Of a stretch of DNA of 64,000 bases, positions 44,401 to 51,864 are shown one piece after another. The DNA comes from G963662605 sp963667005 (GTDB taxonomy: Bacteria > Bacteroidota > Ignavibacteria > Ignavibacteriales > Ignavibacteriaceae): assembly GCA_963667005.1 (NCBI GenBank), contig OY762937.1, positions 1,116,001-1,180,000 of the forward strand, in the 5' to 3' direction. A program made the translations under genes and the position numbers. The notes beneath the pieces were generated by a model. It had not been told where the DNA came from. It saw only the letters and a list, made by a program, of their open reading frames with translations, and made no database searches. How positions within the stretch are numbered: position 1 is the first letter of the stretch; each line of letters starts with the position of its first letter.

Positions 44401-44644
44401 CCGTGAGTTCGTAAACAGAGTTCAGAATCTCCGCAAAGATTCAGGACTCGATGTTACCGACCGGATAGAAGTCAAGTACACTGCTCCGGAAGATATTGCT
44501 GCAGCGATAAAGCAATATGAGCAGTATATCGGTAACGAGACTTTAGCTGCGGCATTCCGCACCGAAGGTGATTTTGAGTTCTCCGTAGATGCGGAAATTG
44601 ACGATAAAATTATTAATATTAGTATTAAGAAATATCAAGCCTGA
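41492..44644 (+). CDS. ileS: Isoleucyl-tRNA synthetase
   Basis: 1050-residue class I synthetase that charges tRNA-Ile. The HIGH-type motif is GKPGIHHVMAR (about 54-64), the editing domain (CP1) includes VWTTTPWTLISNVALAV, and KMSKS is at about 598-602 (GLKMSKSKGNTVD). A DWALSRDRYWATPLPIW segment and the C-terminal anticodon-binding region (about 690-1050) follow. Length suits the long, eukaryote-like IleS type that lacks the C-terminal zinc cysteines. Complete; the next gene begins 14 bp downstream. Confidence 0.96.
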   Translation: MAKYKTLPDQINYPAIEKEILKYWEEHNIFEKSISTREGSKSFTFYEGPPTANGKPGIHHVMARSLKDLVCRYKTMQGYQVHRKAGWDTHGLPVEIEVEKKLGIKAKSEIPLFGVEKYNKACRESVFTYKDLWEQMTHRMGYWLNLEDAYITCTNEYIESVWWSLKTLFDRGLIYKDYKIVPQCPRSETVLSSHELALGYRMTKDPSVYILFKIKGQDAYFLVWTTTPWTLISNVALAVGKDVDYVKVHHKEKNIILAKARLAALDGEYEILEEFKGEALEHVEYEQLMNYVSTDKKAFYVLLGDFVSTEDGSGIVHIAPAFGADDYEISKKYGLPMFQPVTRGGRFTDEVTDFAGQFVKDADAGIMQKLKAEGKMYKKGVIEHSYPFSWRFDDVPVIYYARESWFIRTTSIADKMIELNKTINWCPPEVGAGRFGNWLEDNKDWALSRDRYWATPLPIWVSDKGEMFAVGSIAELGEGFTVDENGKRSYVKDMKEIDLHKPFVDNILFEKDGQLFKRTPELIDVWYDSGSMPFAQYHYPFENKEWFEANFPADYISEGIDQTRGWFYTMHAIGTMLFGSIAYKNCLVNDLILDKKGLKMSKSKGNTVDPFGLFDKYGADATRWYLIINSPPWRPTLFNEEDLVDYQRKFFGTLYNTYAFFTLYANIDGFTFKEDLLPYENRPEIDRWIISKLNSVVEEYQQLMDAYDVTKATRLIASFTIDHLSNWYVRRCRRRFWKSEMNANKLSAYQTLYECLITVCKLSAPFVPFTSEEIFSNLNNVTKLEKVESIHLSDFPKVGYRDLALEEKMDIAQRVVTMGRAMRAKHNMKVRQPLLKMMVAVDESKRDALTKMNDVILEELNIKEMIVLTDDAGIVQKSAKPNFKAIGPKHGKKANPVANAIRALNGEQIAVLEKGTPVTVRIDGADVEIAKEDVEIIRSEIQGWIVQNEEGITVALDTELNNDLVAEGIAREFVNRVQNLRKDSGLDVTDRIEVKYTAPEDIAAAIKQYEQYIGNETLAAAFRTEGDFEFSVDAEIDDKIINISIKKYQA

Positions 44645-44658
44645 TAAAGGAGTTAGTT

Positions 44659-45429
44659 ATGGCCAAGAAAACAACCCCTGCAAAAAAGAAAGCTGTGAAA
44701 AAACCAGCCGCTAAGCCTGCTGTTAAAAAAGCAGTGAAAAAAGTTGTGCCGGTAAAAGCTAAAAAAGCAGCACCGAAACCCGCAGCCAAAGCAAAAAATG
44801 CCGCACCGGTTAAGAGTGCCAAAAAGGTTGTTAAAGCCCCGGTTAAGAAAGCTGCAAAAAAGGTCGTTAAGGCTGTCGAGAAAAAACCGGCAGTAATGAA
44901 ACCTTTAAAGGCAGTCGTGGCTCACAAACTGACGCCGGCTAAAAAGGCCCCCGTTGTTGCTAAGCCGAAAGCTGAAGAACCGGCTTCGAAGCCAAAACCA
45001 AAAGCTCCGCTGAAAAAATACAGCAAATCAGAACTTGAGCATTTCAAAAAAATTATCACGGAAAAACAGCGCGAAATAATTGAGCAGCTGCAAAATCTCC
45101 GCGACCAGATGCTTGACCCGACAACGGGTGAATACATCAATGAGAATTCTCCTTATTCATTGCACATGGCTGAGCAGGGAACGGATGCTATGGAGAGAGA
45201 AAAAACCTATCTCTATGCACAGAGAGAAAATAAATTTCTCGGTTATCTTGAGGATGCGTTGAAGAGAATTGATGCCGGTACATACGGATTATGTATCGAT
45301 TGCATTGATGATCCGAAACATCTCTGCCCGACCTGTCCGCTGATTCCAAAAGAACGTTTGGAAGCGGTACCGCATTCACAGTTATGCGTGCAGATTAAAA
45401 TGAAGCAGGAAAAACCAAGAAGGATGTAA
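44659..45429 (+). CDS. TraR/DksA zinc-finger protein with long Lys/Ala-rich N-terminal tail
   Basis: 256 residues in two parts. The first 115 or so are a low-complexity tail of Lys, Ala and Pro (AKKTTPAKKKAVKKPAAKPA and similar), like histone H1 or bacterial histone-like tails and likely DNA-binding. The second part (about 118-256) is a DksA/TraR domain: helical hairpin (ELEHFKKIITEKQREIIEQL), then GTYGLCIDCIDDPKHLCPTC with four zinc cysteines. DksA-type proteins enter the RNA polymerase secondary channel; the tail is extra. AAAGGAG stands 7 bases before ATG. It lies between ileS and lspA, a common order in related phyla (from memory). Confidence 0.87.
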   Translation: MAKKTTPAKKKAVKKPAAKPAVKKAVKKVVPVKAKKAAPKPAAKAKNAAPVKSAKKVVKAPVKKAAKKVVKAVEKKPAVMKPLKAVVAHKLTPAKKAPVVAKPKAEEPASKPKPKAPLKKYSKSELEHFKKIITEKQREIIEQLQNLRDQMLDPTTGEYINENSPYSLHMAEQGTDAMEREKTYLYAQRENKFLGYLEDALKRIDAGTYGLCIDCIDDPKHLCPTCPLIPKERLEAVPHSQLCVQIKMKQEKPRRM

Positions 45430-45456
45430 ATCATCCGGGATATATAAAGGATTTTT

Positions 45457-46029
45457 TTGAGAGCACTCTATGTATCACTCTTGGTTGTTGTTGCCGATCA
45501 ACTAAGTAAGTTATTTATTAAAGGCTTCTCCATTCCTTTCTTGCATCTGCATATTACGGGGATGCAATATGGTGAAAGTTACCATGTCATCGGGAAGTTT
45601 TTCAGAATCACATTCGTGGAAAACCCCGCCATGGCTTTCAGCATTGATCCGGGCAGCTCGTCGGTAATATGGCTATCCTTATTCAGAATAATCGCCAGTA
45701 TCGGAATACTCTATTATCTCTACATTTCGAGAAACGAATCATTGCGCAACCGTGTGGCGTTGGCATTGTTATTCGGCGGTGCAATAGGGAATTTAATAGA
45801 CAGGCTTTTTTACGGTATTGCTTACGGATATGCACCGGTCTTCTACGGAAAAGTTGTCGACTTTTTTGAGTTCAGCTTCTTCCGTATCTCTCTGTTCGGT
45901 CAGAGTTATGAAAGCTTCCCGATATTTAATGTGGCCGATGCGGCCGTTACAATCGGGGTCTGCCTGTTGTTTCTGTCTTTCACTACCCGGCAAAAAGATG
46001 CCGGTACGGTAAAAGAACACAAGGCATAA
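45457..46029 (+). CDS. lspA: Lipoprotein signal peptidase (first copy)
   Basis: 190-residue inner-membrane aspartyl protease that cleaves prolipoprotein signal peptides. Four spans; conserved VVADQLSKLFIKG at the start, ENPAMAFSI, the first catalytic Asp in GNLIDRLFYG and the second in FNVADAAVTIGV. It starts at TTG 45457 with AAAGGA 8 bases before. A second, similar lspA follows 57 bp later. Both Asp are present, so the enzyme should be active. Confidence 0.92.
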   Translation: MRALYVSLLVVVADQLSKLFIKGFSIPFLHLHITGMQYGESYHVIGKFFRITFVENPAMAFSIDPGSSSVIWLSLFRIIASIGILYYLYISRNESLRNRVALALLFGGAIGNLIDRLFYGIAYGYAPVFYGKVVDFFEFSFFRISLFGQSYESFPIFNVADAAVTIGVCLLFLSFTTRQKDAGTVKEHKA

Positions 46030-46086
46030 AATTAAAAACCGGAATTCTATATTCCGGAATTATGAAATTATTCAGGAAATAGATTT

Positions 46087-46716
46087 TTGAAGGTATTATA
46101 TTTTACTCTCTCGGTTGTAATAGCCGACCAGTTGAGCAAGTTATTTGTTAAAGGTTTTTCGATTCCGTTTTTACACATCAAAGTTTCCGGAATGCTGCTG
46201 GGTGACAGTTTCCGCGTTATCGGTAATTTTTTCAGAATTACATTTGTGGAAAATCCCGGCATGGCGTTCGGTATCGGCTTAGGCATCACCGCGAAACTTC
46301 TGATATCCGTTTTTTCAATACTCGCCAGCATCGGACTTTTCTGGTACCTGTACCAGGTAAAAGATCAATCATTCAGCCTCCGGTTTTCAATTGCCCTCAT
46401 TCTGGGTGGTGCAATTGGCAATCTGATTGACCGCGTTTTTTACGGCGTCTTTTACGGATATGACAAATTGTTTTACGGAAAAGTTGTAGACTTTTTCGAC
46501 TTCGATTTTTTTAAGATTTCTTTTTTGGGAAGAAGCTTTGACCGGTTCCCGGTATTTAATGTTGCCGATGCTGCGGTTACGATCGGTGTTCTTACATTGA
46601 TTTTATTCTATAAGCAAAACACCAAAGAAGACGAACCTGCGTTAGAGTCGGCAGCGGAAGAAACCCCACGGGAAACTCCGGCTGAAGAGACTCCTTCAAA
46701 CGAACAAATATCCTAA
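46087..46716 (+). CDS. lspA: Lipoprotein signal peptidase (second copy)
   Basis: 209 residues, clearly a tandem duplicate of the upstream lspA (VVIADQLSKLFVKGFSIPF, ENPGMAFGIG, GNLIDRVFYGVFYG, FNVADAAVTIGV). Catalytic Asp residues are kept. It starts at TTG 46087 with AGGAAA upstream. It differs by an acidic C-terminal tail (about 180-209, repeats of EETP) of unknown role. Seven bases separate it from rluD. A small hairpin, CCGGAAT/ATTCCGG (46039-46057), stands between the two copies without a T-run on the coding strand. Confidence 0.91.
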   Translation: MKVLYFTLSVVIADQLSKLFVKGFSIPFLHIKVSGMLLGDSFRVIGNFFRITFVENPGMAFGIGLGITAKLLISVFSILASIGLFWYLYQVKDQSFSLRFSIALILGGAIGNLIDRVFYGVFYGYDKLFYGKVVDFFDFDFFKISFLGRSFDRFPVFNVADAAVTIGVLTLILFYKQNTKEDEPALESAAEETPRETPAEETPSNEQIS

Positions 46717-46723
46717 TTGTTCA

Positions 46724-47725
46724 ATGAGTAACATCATAACCGAAAAACGGTTTACGTTTGAACTTCCCGACGGGAAGAAGAAGCAAAGGGTAGATGTTTA
46801 TTTAGCCAACTCGCTGGAAAACGCGACACGCACGCGCATTCAAAAACTTATTGAAGCCGATTGCGTTTTGGTGAATGGTAAAACAACGAAAGCGAATTAC
46901 CAGGTGAAAGCCGGTGATATAATAGAAGTCGTTATCCCTGTCAGCCCGCGTCCCGACAAAGCAGAACCCGAAGATATTCCCATCCACGTAGTATATGAAG
47001 ATGAATATTTTATCATTCTCAACAAACCTCCGGGAATGGTAGTGCATCCTTCTTTTGGCCATTTCACGGGTACGCTTGTTAATGCTTTGCTGCATTACTC
47101 AAAAGAGATTTCGGATAACAATGATTCGCCGCGTCCGGGAATTGTTCACCGCATTGATAAAGACACAAGCGGACTGCTCGTTGTTGCCAAAGATCCGGTG
47201 ACACACGCCAAACTCGCCGCGCAGTTTTCGCGACACGCTATCGAGCGCGAATATTGGGCAATTGTTTGGGGACTTCCGAAGCAATCCGAAGGCACAATTG
47301 AAACTTTTATTACCCGAAGCAAGAAAGACCGCAAAGTATTTACCACCTCAGCTACTGAAGGCAAGCATGCAATTACGCATTATTGGGTGATGGAAGAATT
47401 TGAATTCGCGTCGCTAATCAGAGTAAGACTTGAAACCGGCAGGACACACCAGATACGCGTGCATATGTCGAGCATCGGTCATCCGATATTTGGTGATGAA
47501 ACATACGGCGGTACTGTAATACGGTACGGCTCCCAGCTGCCGAAAATGAAACAGCGGATTGATAACTTGTTGAAGATCATGCCGCGTCAGGCCCTCCACG
47601 CCAAAACACTTGGATTCACACATCCGCATACAAAGGAAGTGATGAAATTCGATTCGCAGCTCCCCGATGATTTTATCGAACTGCTTGCGCATCTCCGTCC
47701 TCCGGCAACAGGACATAAAAAATGA
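46724..47725 (+). CDS. rluD: RluD-type 23S rRNA pseudouridine synthase
   Basis: 333 residues. An S4 RNA-binding domain (about 17-85; RVDVYLANSLENATRTRIQK, LVNGKTTKANYQVKAGD) precedes the catalytic domain with PGIVHRIDKDTSGLLVVAKD (catalytic Asp in RIDKDTSG) and RLETGRTHQIRVHM. This architecture is that of RluD/RluC, which modifies large-subunit helix 69 or similar sites. The exact target positions are inferred. The stop overlaps the NUDIX gene (ATGA). Confidence 0.92.
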   Translation: MSNIITEKRFTFELPDGKKKQRVDVYLANSLENATRTRIQKLIEADCVLVNGKTTKANYQVKAGDIIEVVIPVSPRPDKAEPEDIPIHVVYEDEYFIILNKPPGMVVHPSFGHFTGTLVNALLHYSKEISDNNDSPRPGIVHRIDKDTSGLLVVAKDPVTHAKLAAQFSRHAIEREYWAIVWGLPKQSEGTIETFITRSKKDRKVFTTSATEGKHAITHYWVMEEFEFASLIRVRLETGRTHQIRVHMSSIGHPIFGDETYGGTVIRYGSQLPKMKQRIDNLLKIMPRQALHAKTLGFTHPHTKEVMKFDSQLPDDFIELLAHLRPPATGHKK

Positions 47726-48096
47726 TTCGTGTTACCTGCGCGATAATTATTCAGGATGAGAAAATCCTCGCGGTACAACGAAGTGAAACCATGCCTCAGC
47801 CGCTACAATGGGAATTTCCCGGTGGAAAAATAAATGAAGGGGAAAGCGAAGAAGCGTCGCTGATCCGTGAGATAAAAGAAGAACTTGATATTACCGTTAA
47901 GCCGCTCAAGCGACTCATGCCAAACACACACCATTACCCGGATAAATCAATCGAACTTATTCCATTTATATGTGAAATTGTTCGGGGTACAATTGTACTT
48001 CACGAGCATAAAGCATTGCAATGGATGAAGAGGGAAGAATTGATGAACCTACATTGGTGTGAAGCCGACATCCCCATCGCGCAACAACTGCAATAA
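47722..48096 (+). CDS. NUDIX hydrolase, MutT-like
   Basis: 124 residues with a full NUDIX box, GGKINEGESEEASLIREIKE then ELDI. Small single-domain enzymes of this layout (IRVTCAIIIQDEKILAVQRS at the start, QWEFPGGK, and the C-terminal ALQWMKREEL motif) clean oxidised dGTP (MutT) or related nucleotides. Translationally coupled to rluD. Last of the + strand run; a family D repeat follows. Confidence 0.88.
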   Translation: MIRVTCAIIIQDEKILAVQRSETMPQPLQWEFPGGKINEGESEEASLIREIKEELDITVKPLKRLMPNTHHYPDKSIELIPFICEIVRGTIVLHEHKALQWMKREELMNLHWCEADIPIAQQLQ

Positions 48097-48125
48097 CAAT
48101 TATCTTATCTTTCATTTTTTGTGAT

Positions 48126-48245
48126 GCCCTCACCCTCAATCCCTCTCCCCGAGGGAGAGGGAAGGCTAAAATCTATATCATTATTTTATCTTTGGATTTT
48201 CTACTCCTCTTCTCCCTCGGGGAGAAGAGGGTGGGTGATGAGGGC
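48126..48245. repeat. Family D element, 120 bp, hairpin at each end
   Basis: Left: GCCCTCACCCTCAATCCCTC and hairpin CTCTCCCCGAGGGAGAG. Right: CTTCTCCCTCGGGGAGAAG and GGGTGATGAGGGC. A closely similar unit in the reverse direction is at 53487-53596, with related shorter ones at 55016-55097 and 61515-61575. Short frames here are translated repeat. Confidence 0.8.
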
Positions 48246-48290
48246 TGGCAATACGATTTTTATCTTGGGTGTGATTGATGCAAGTACAAC

Positions 48291-48320
48291 AAAAAAGCCC
48301 GCATCAGTCTTGATGCGGGC
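48291..48320 (-). terminator. Rho-independent terminator of tig-clpP
   Basis: On the - strand GCCCGCATCA-AGAC-TGATGCGGGC followed by TTTTTT, 37 bases after the clpP stop. A perfect 10-bp stem with U-tract. A family B-like end (AATCAGCGTTCTATTG) lies between stop and stem. Confidence 0.9.
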
Positions 48321-48356
48321 TTACTGCCAATCAGCAAAATCAGCGTTCTATTGAGA

Positions 48357-48968
48357 TTACTTTCTCTTCTCGATGATTGTATCAATAATCTTGTAATCAA
48401 CCGCTTCCTGTGATGACATATAGTGATCGCGGTCGCAGTCTTTTAAGATTTGATCTACCGGTTTTCCTGTATGCTTGGAAAGGATGGCGTACAGGCTGTC
48501 ACGGGTCTTCAACATTTCTCTCGCGTGAATTTCAATATCCGTAGTCTGACCCTGAATTCCACCGGCCCAAGGCTGATGGATCATGATCTTTGAGTTCGGC
48601 AGAGCAGAACGTTTGCCTGCCGCACCACCCGCGAGCAGAACCGCTCCCATGCTGGCTGCCATACCTACGCAGATAGTAGACACATCGCATTTGATATACT
48701 GCATAGTGTCGTAAATAGCGAGTCCGGCTGAAACACTACCGCCCGGTGAATTGATGTAGAGATAGATATCTTTCTGTGCATCTTCTGATTCAAGGAAGAT
48801 GAGCTGGGCAATGGTCAGGCTGGCGACGTGGTCGTCAATTGCAGTGCCGAGAAAGATAATGCGTTCGCGAAGCAGGCGTGAATAAATATCCATGCCGCGT
48901 TCACCGCGTCCCGTTTGTTCAATAACGTAAGGGACTAACTGATTGTAAATTTCGATCTTGTTTTCCAT
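48357..48968 (-). CDS. clpP: ATP-dependent Clp protease proteolytic subunit
   Basis: 203-residue serine protease forming the ClpXP/ClpAP chamber. Catalytic Ser in GMAASMGAVLLAGGAAGKR (about residue 102), His in NSKIMIHQPWAG and an Asp in the family position near DRDHYMSSQEAVDY. The N-terminus carries the handle region GRGERGMDIYSRLLRERI. Complete. It lies 18 bp after trigger factor on the same strand, the classical tig-clpP order; clpX is not in the window, and a terminator follows. Confidence 0.96.
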   Translation of the reverse strand: MENKIEIYNQLVPYVIEQTGRGERGMDIYSRLLRERIIFLGTAIDDHVASLTIAQLIFLESEDAQKDIYLYINSPGGSVSAGLAIYDTMQYIKCDVSTICVGMAASMGAVLLAGGAAGKRSALPNSKIMIHQPWAGGIQGQTTDIEIHAREMLKTRDSLYAILSKHTGKPVDQILKDCDRDHYMSSQEAVDYKIIDTIIEKRK

Positions 48969-48986
48969 AATACTTCTTTCGTCTGA

Positions 48987-50306
48987 TTATTCAGCTTCCG
49001 TATTTCTAACAACTCTTTTGATGTTTGCGTTCCGTTTCAGGAATTCATAGAACTCTTTCTTCAAGAAATCTTTTTTGAATTCCTCACCCTGATAGAGTCC
49101 CATCAAGGTTTCAACAGGCGCATTGAATTTTTCTGCATTTTCTTTAGCAAAAGCTTCGATTGTCGCGTCGGTCACTTCAATCTTCTCTGCTTTGATGATG
49201 GCTTCTTCAATGAAGTACAGCTTTACAAAGCGGAGTGAGGGCTCTTTCATAACTTTTTCGAGTTCTGATTTTGAATACTGTCTGCCCTGGCTTTTCTGTT
49301 CTTTTTGCTCTTTCAGGCGTGATTCAACTACCTGCTCGAGATAGTGCTGAACAAGTGCTGCCGGAGGAGTAAAGTCGTTTAACTCGATGAGTTTGTCGTC
49401 TAATTTCATACGAACCATATCTTCGATTTGATTGTCGAAGTAGTTCTTGAATTCACCTCGGATCAGTTCGCGTAATTCAGCTTCGGTGGAAGCTTTCTTA
49501 TTGCTCTCTGCCTGAATGAATTCTTCAGTCATTTCAGGGAAGATGAGTTTATTAATTGCTTTTACGGTGCCTTTGTAAGCGATAGTTTCGACATGCTCTT
49601 CTTCGCTGCCGTCTTCTTTGTGGTGGTGGTGTTTGTCTTCGAATGAGAATTCAAACGGATCACCTACTTTTTTACCTTTCAATACAGTGCGGAGATTTTC
49701 ATTAACACCGTCGTTGGTCAGATTAACATCAATCGGGAACGGCTTTGCATCTTCGTGATCGTGAGCATGTTCCGGATGAGCAGAGGGCTCTGAAGAGCGG
49801 ACGAGTTCAACAGAAACAACACATTCGTCGCTGTCAACTGCGTCGCAAGGTTCTTTTGTCGCTTTGCCATTAAGGATTCTTTTAATTTCATCATCAACCA
49901 TTTTATCGGTTACTTCGAGATCGTCAACTTCGATTTCCAGTCCCTTGTATTGGCGCAAGACTAAATTTGGTGTGTGTTCATACTGCACGGTATAAACAAG
50001 ATCGGCTTCCGGTTTGAAATCAAACGCGGTGATCTTCGGTGTGCCGTATACATAAATCTTATTATCTTCTACGTGTTTGTAGAATGTATCGGTCGCAACT
50101 TTTTCTGCTGCCTGATAGCGGAGTGATTCGCCATACAGTTTTTCAATAGTTGCTCTCGGTACTTTGCCTTTACGGAAACCCGGAAGGCTGATTTTTTTCA
50201 TTTCATCGTTAATGCTTTTTTCAAGACTGCCCGCGTATTCTTCGGGAGTTAATGTAATTTTAATTTCACTCACTGACTCGTGAACGGGAGTTATAGTAGT
50301 TTCCAA
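48987..50306 (-). CDS. tig: Trigger factor with His-rich insertion
   Basis: 439-residue ribosome-associated chaperone. The ribosome-binding domain has the signature GFRKGKVPRATIEKLYG (about 43-59). The central peptidyl-prolyl isomerase region carries an unusual His/acidic insertion: SAHPEHAHDHEDAKPF (about 172-187) and EDKHHHHKEDGSEEEHVE (about 222-239). A C-terminal helical domain follows from about 258. The insertions could bind metal or weaken FKBP function; this is inferred. A tRNA-Leu gene lies 26 bp upstream, same strand, so they may share a transcript. Confidence 0.9.
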   Translation of the reverse strand: METTITPVHESVSEIKITLTPEEYAGSLEKSINDEMKKISLPGFRKGKVPRATIEKLYGESLRYQAAEKVATDTFYKHVEDNKIYVYGTPKITAFDFKPEADLVYTVQYEHTPNLVLRQYKGLEIEVDDLEVTDKMVDDEIKRILNGKATKEPCDAVDSDECVVSVELVRSSEPSAHPEHAHDHEDAKPFPIDVNLTNDGVNENLRTVLKGKKVGDPFEFSFEDKHHHHKEDGSEEEHVETIAYKGTVKAINKLIFPEMTEEFIQAESNKKASTEAELRELIRGEFKNYFDNQIEDMVRMKLDDKLIELNDFTPPAALVQHYLEQVVESRLKEQKEQKSQGRQYSKSELEKVMKEPSLRFVKLYFIEEAIIKAEKIEVTDATIEAFAKENAEKFNAPVETLMGLYQGEEFKKDFLKKEFYEFLKRNANIKRVVRNTEAE

Positions 50307-50332
50307 AGATTACCTCTAATTGATAAATAAAG

Positions 50333-50414
50333 TGCGGAGGGGGGGACTCGAACCCCCACGGATTGCTCCACTAGATCCTAAGTCTAGCGCGTCTGCCAAT
50401 TTCGCCACTTCCGC
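50333..50414 (-). tRNA. tRNA-Leu (anticodon UAG)
   Basis: 82 nt, 5' at 50414. Acceptor stem GCGGAAG/CTCCGC-type with one A-C mismatch at the sixth pair, D arm with GG (ATTGGCAGAC), anticodon stem CTAGA/TCTAG, loop CTTAGGA with anticodon TAG, a long variable arm (TGGAGCAATCC) and T arm GTGGGGGTTCGAGTCCCCCC. Class II shape and anticodon give leucine, reading CUN codons. The CCA end is not encoded. Confidence 0.93.
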
Positions 50415-50562
50415 GGGTATGATATGTTTATGTCTCTGAGCTGCTCAATTCGTAAATCGCATAAAAATAGCAACTTAGCCTACTAAATTACAGAACAAAG
50501 GGCACTTTTCCAAGATACAAAACGGGGAGAAATAGGGTAAAAAACCGGGAAATGTCGGATTT

Positions 50563-50722
50563 CGCGCCAAGTCGCAAAGACGCAAAGAATATTTGTAGGA
50601 TGACTCTCCGAGTCGTCCCCCGGAAGAAGTCAGCCCTGTATAACTCAGATATTTACAGCATTGAATTTACCGCCACGTCTTGAAAGACGTGGTTATTAAT
50701 AACTCCGTCCTTCAGGGCGGAG
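50563..50722. repeat. Repeat cluster: family A, E and composite C
   Basis: Family A motif (GCCAAGTCGCAAAGACGCAA, from about 50569), family E hairpin (50595-50619, GTAGGATGACTCTCCGAGTC), then the composite C unit: CCACGTCTTGAAAGACGTGG (50673-50692), TTATTAATAA (50693-50702), CTCCGTCCTTCAGGGCGGAG (50703-50722). The 50415-50805 gap holds only these; no gene. Confidence 0.8.
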
Positions 50723-50805
50723 CAGAGCGGCTGAATGCGATAATCCCAAGTCCATCGAAGCGCCCACGGTTTAGACGCCAACAATTAGTTAAAGGAATAA
50801 TCAAA

Positions 50806-51189
50806 CTAAGGAGCGTTTAAGTAATCCCAGAATATTTTCTCTCTATTTTTGATTGTTGTCTTGATGTTAGCATCGCTAAATAGATCCACAATCGCATCAT
50901 AGTTTTTAAAAAGAAACTGCTTTTGCTCCGGATACGGAACTATATAAAAGCGATCAATCGCTTTAAGCTGCACCATAATAATATTAAGAGCTACCGCCAG
51001 ACCATTTTCATAGGCGGAACGGAATATGGATAACATTTCGTCGCCTCTATCGAGGCTGTAATGTATTCCCATCTGCTCATTTCTAAAGAAAATATCTTCA
51101 TTGCCGAAACTCTCGGGAAAATATTCCCGTTTTGTGCGCACATACCCTTTCTCTAACAAGAAAGGAAGTAAATCATCATCTTCTTTCAT
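50806..51189 (-). CDS. Hypothetical protein, possible orphan immunity-type protein
   Basis: 127 residues, acidic and aromatic, no signal peptide or membrane span: FLLEKGYVRTKREYFPESFG, DIFFRNEQMGIHYSLDRGDE and YIVPYPEQKQFLFKNYDAIV. I do not recognise a family. Small, acidic, cytoplasmic and next to another such gene on the same strand, it resembles immunity proteins of polymorphic toxins, but no toxin is nearby. AT-rich against the neighbouring tig and AI-2E genes. Confidence 0.6.
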   Translation of the reverse strand: MKEDDDLLPFLLEKGYVRTKREYFPESFGNEDIFFRNEQMGIHYSLDRGDEMLSIFRSAYENGLAVALNIIMVQLKAIDRFYIVPYPEQKQFLFKNYDAIVDLFSDANIKTTIKNREKIFWDYLNAP

Positions 51190-51231
51190 AATTACATACA
51201 GGTTTTATAAGTGAATATTTATAAATTCGCC

Positions 51232-51864
51232 TCAAAACGAACCCGGCACTTTCCCGCCTCCCCAGTGCTTAAACAAATGAACTATCAACTCATCAACATC
51301 TTCAAATTGCCCATAATTTTGCTTATCACCTCGTTCAGTATAGTAGATTTCCCAAGCTTTATTTTTGTAGTTAATTACAAGACACTCGCCACCAGAAAAA
51401 TCATCCAATAAAAAGTTAAAGTAGGTCCCTGTTTTTTCTTTTCTCTTTTTGTTATGGAACATTAACGTATCGTAAATTTTAGTTATTGCAGAAGAATAAT
51501 ACTTATAATCCCATTTGTCGGCATTGTTCGAAATAGAAAAATATATTTTTATAGCGCTCATTTGATTGGGTGGTTTATTTAGGAAGTCCCCCATATAGGT
51601 AATCAAATCATCAACCTCTTGAAAATGTTGATACCCCCAGCGCCAATTTTTTCTAACATAGTAGATTTCCCACATGCCCATTCTGGAATTAATGACAAAT
51701 CTTTCCCGCGAAGGATCATCATTTAAGGAAAAGGTCAAGTAACCAAATCCGTGTTCTTTATTTCTTTGGTTGCAGTAATCTATTGCGTCAAGAATTTTAA
51801 TCCTTGCCGAGGAGAAATATTCGATATTCTGATTGCTTGGCGGTAGTTTTTTGAAAGGCCACAT
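51232..51864 (-). CDS. Hypothetical protein made of two tandem copies of one domain
   Basis: 210 residues that split into two related halves: YFSSARIKILDAIDYCNQRN ... FVINSRMGMWEIYYVR ... FQEVDDLITYMGDFL, and YYSSAITKIYDTLMFHNKKR ... LVINYKNKAWEIYYTE ... FEDVDELIVHLFKHW. Each half follows the order helix, strands, WEIYY strand, DVDELI helix. No export signal. Family unknown to me; an immunity-type or DNA-mimic role is only a guess. It lies 42 bp upstream of the other hypothetical on the same strand, likely in one operon. Confidence 0.65.
   Translation of the reverse strand: MWPFKKLPPSNQNIEYFSSARIKILDAIDYCNQRNKEHGFGYLTFSLNDDPSRERFVINSRMGMWEIYYVRKNWRWGYQHFQEVDDLITYMGDFLNKPPNQMSAIKIYFSISNNADKWDYKYYSSAITKIYDTLMFHNKKRKEKTGTYFNFLLDDFSGGECLVINYKNKAWEIYYTERGDKQNYGQFEDVDELIVHLFKHWGGGKVPGSF

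Noticed and set aside
46037..46060. Terminator between the two lspA genes
   Set aside because: The hairpin has its T-run only on the non-coding strand, and no - strand gene reads into it.
48121..48354. 77-residue + strand ORF
   Set aside because: It is made of the family D repeat and the clpP terminator read on the wrong strand.
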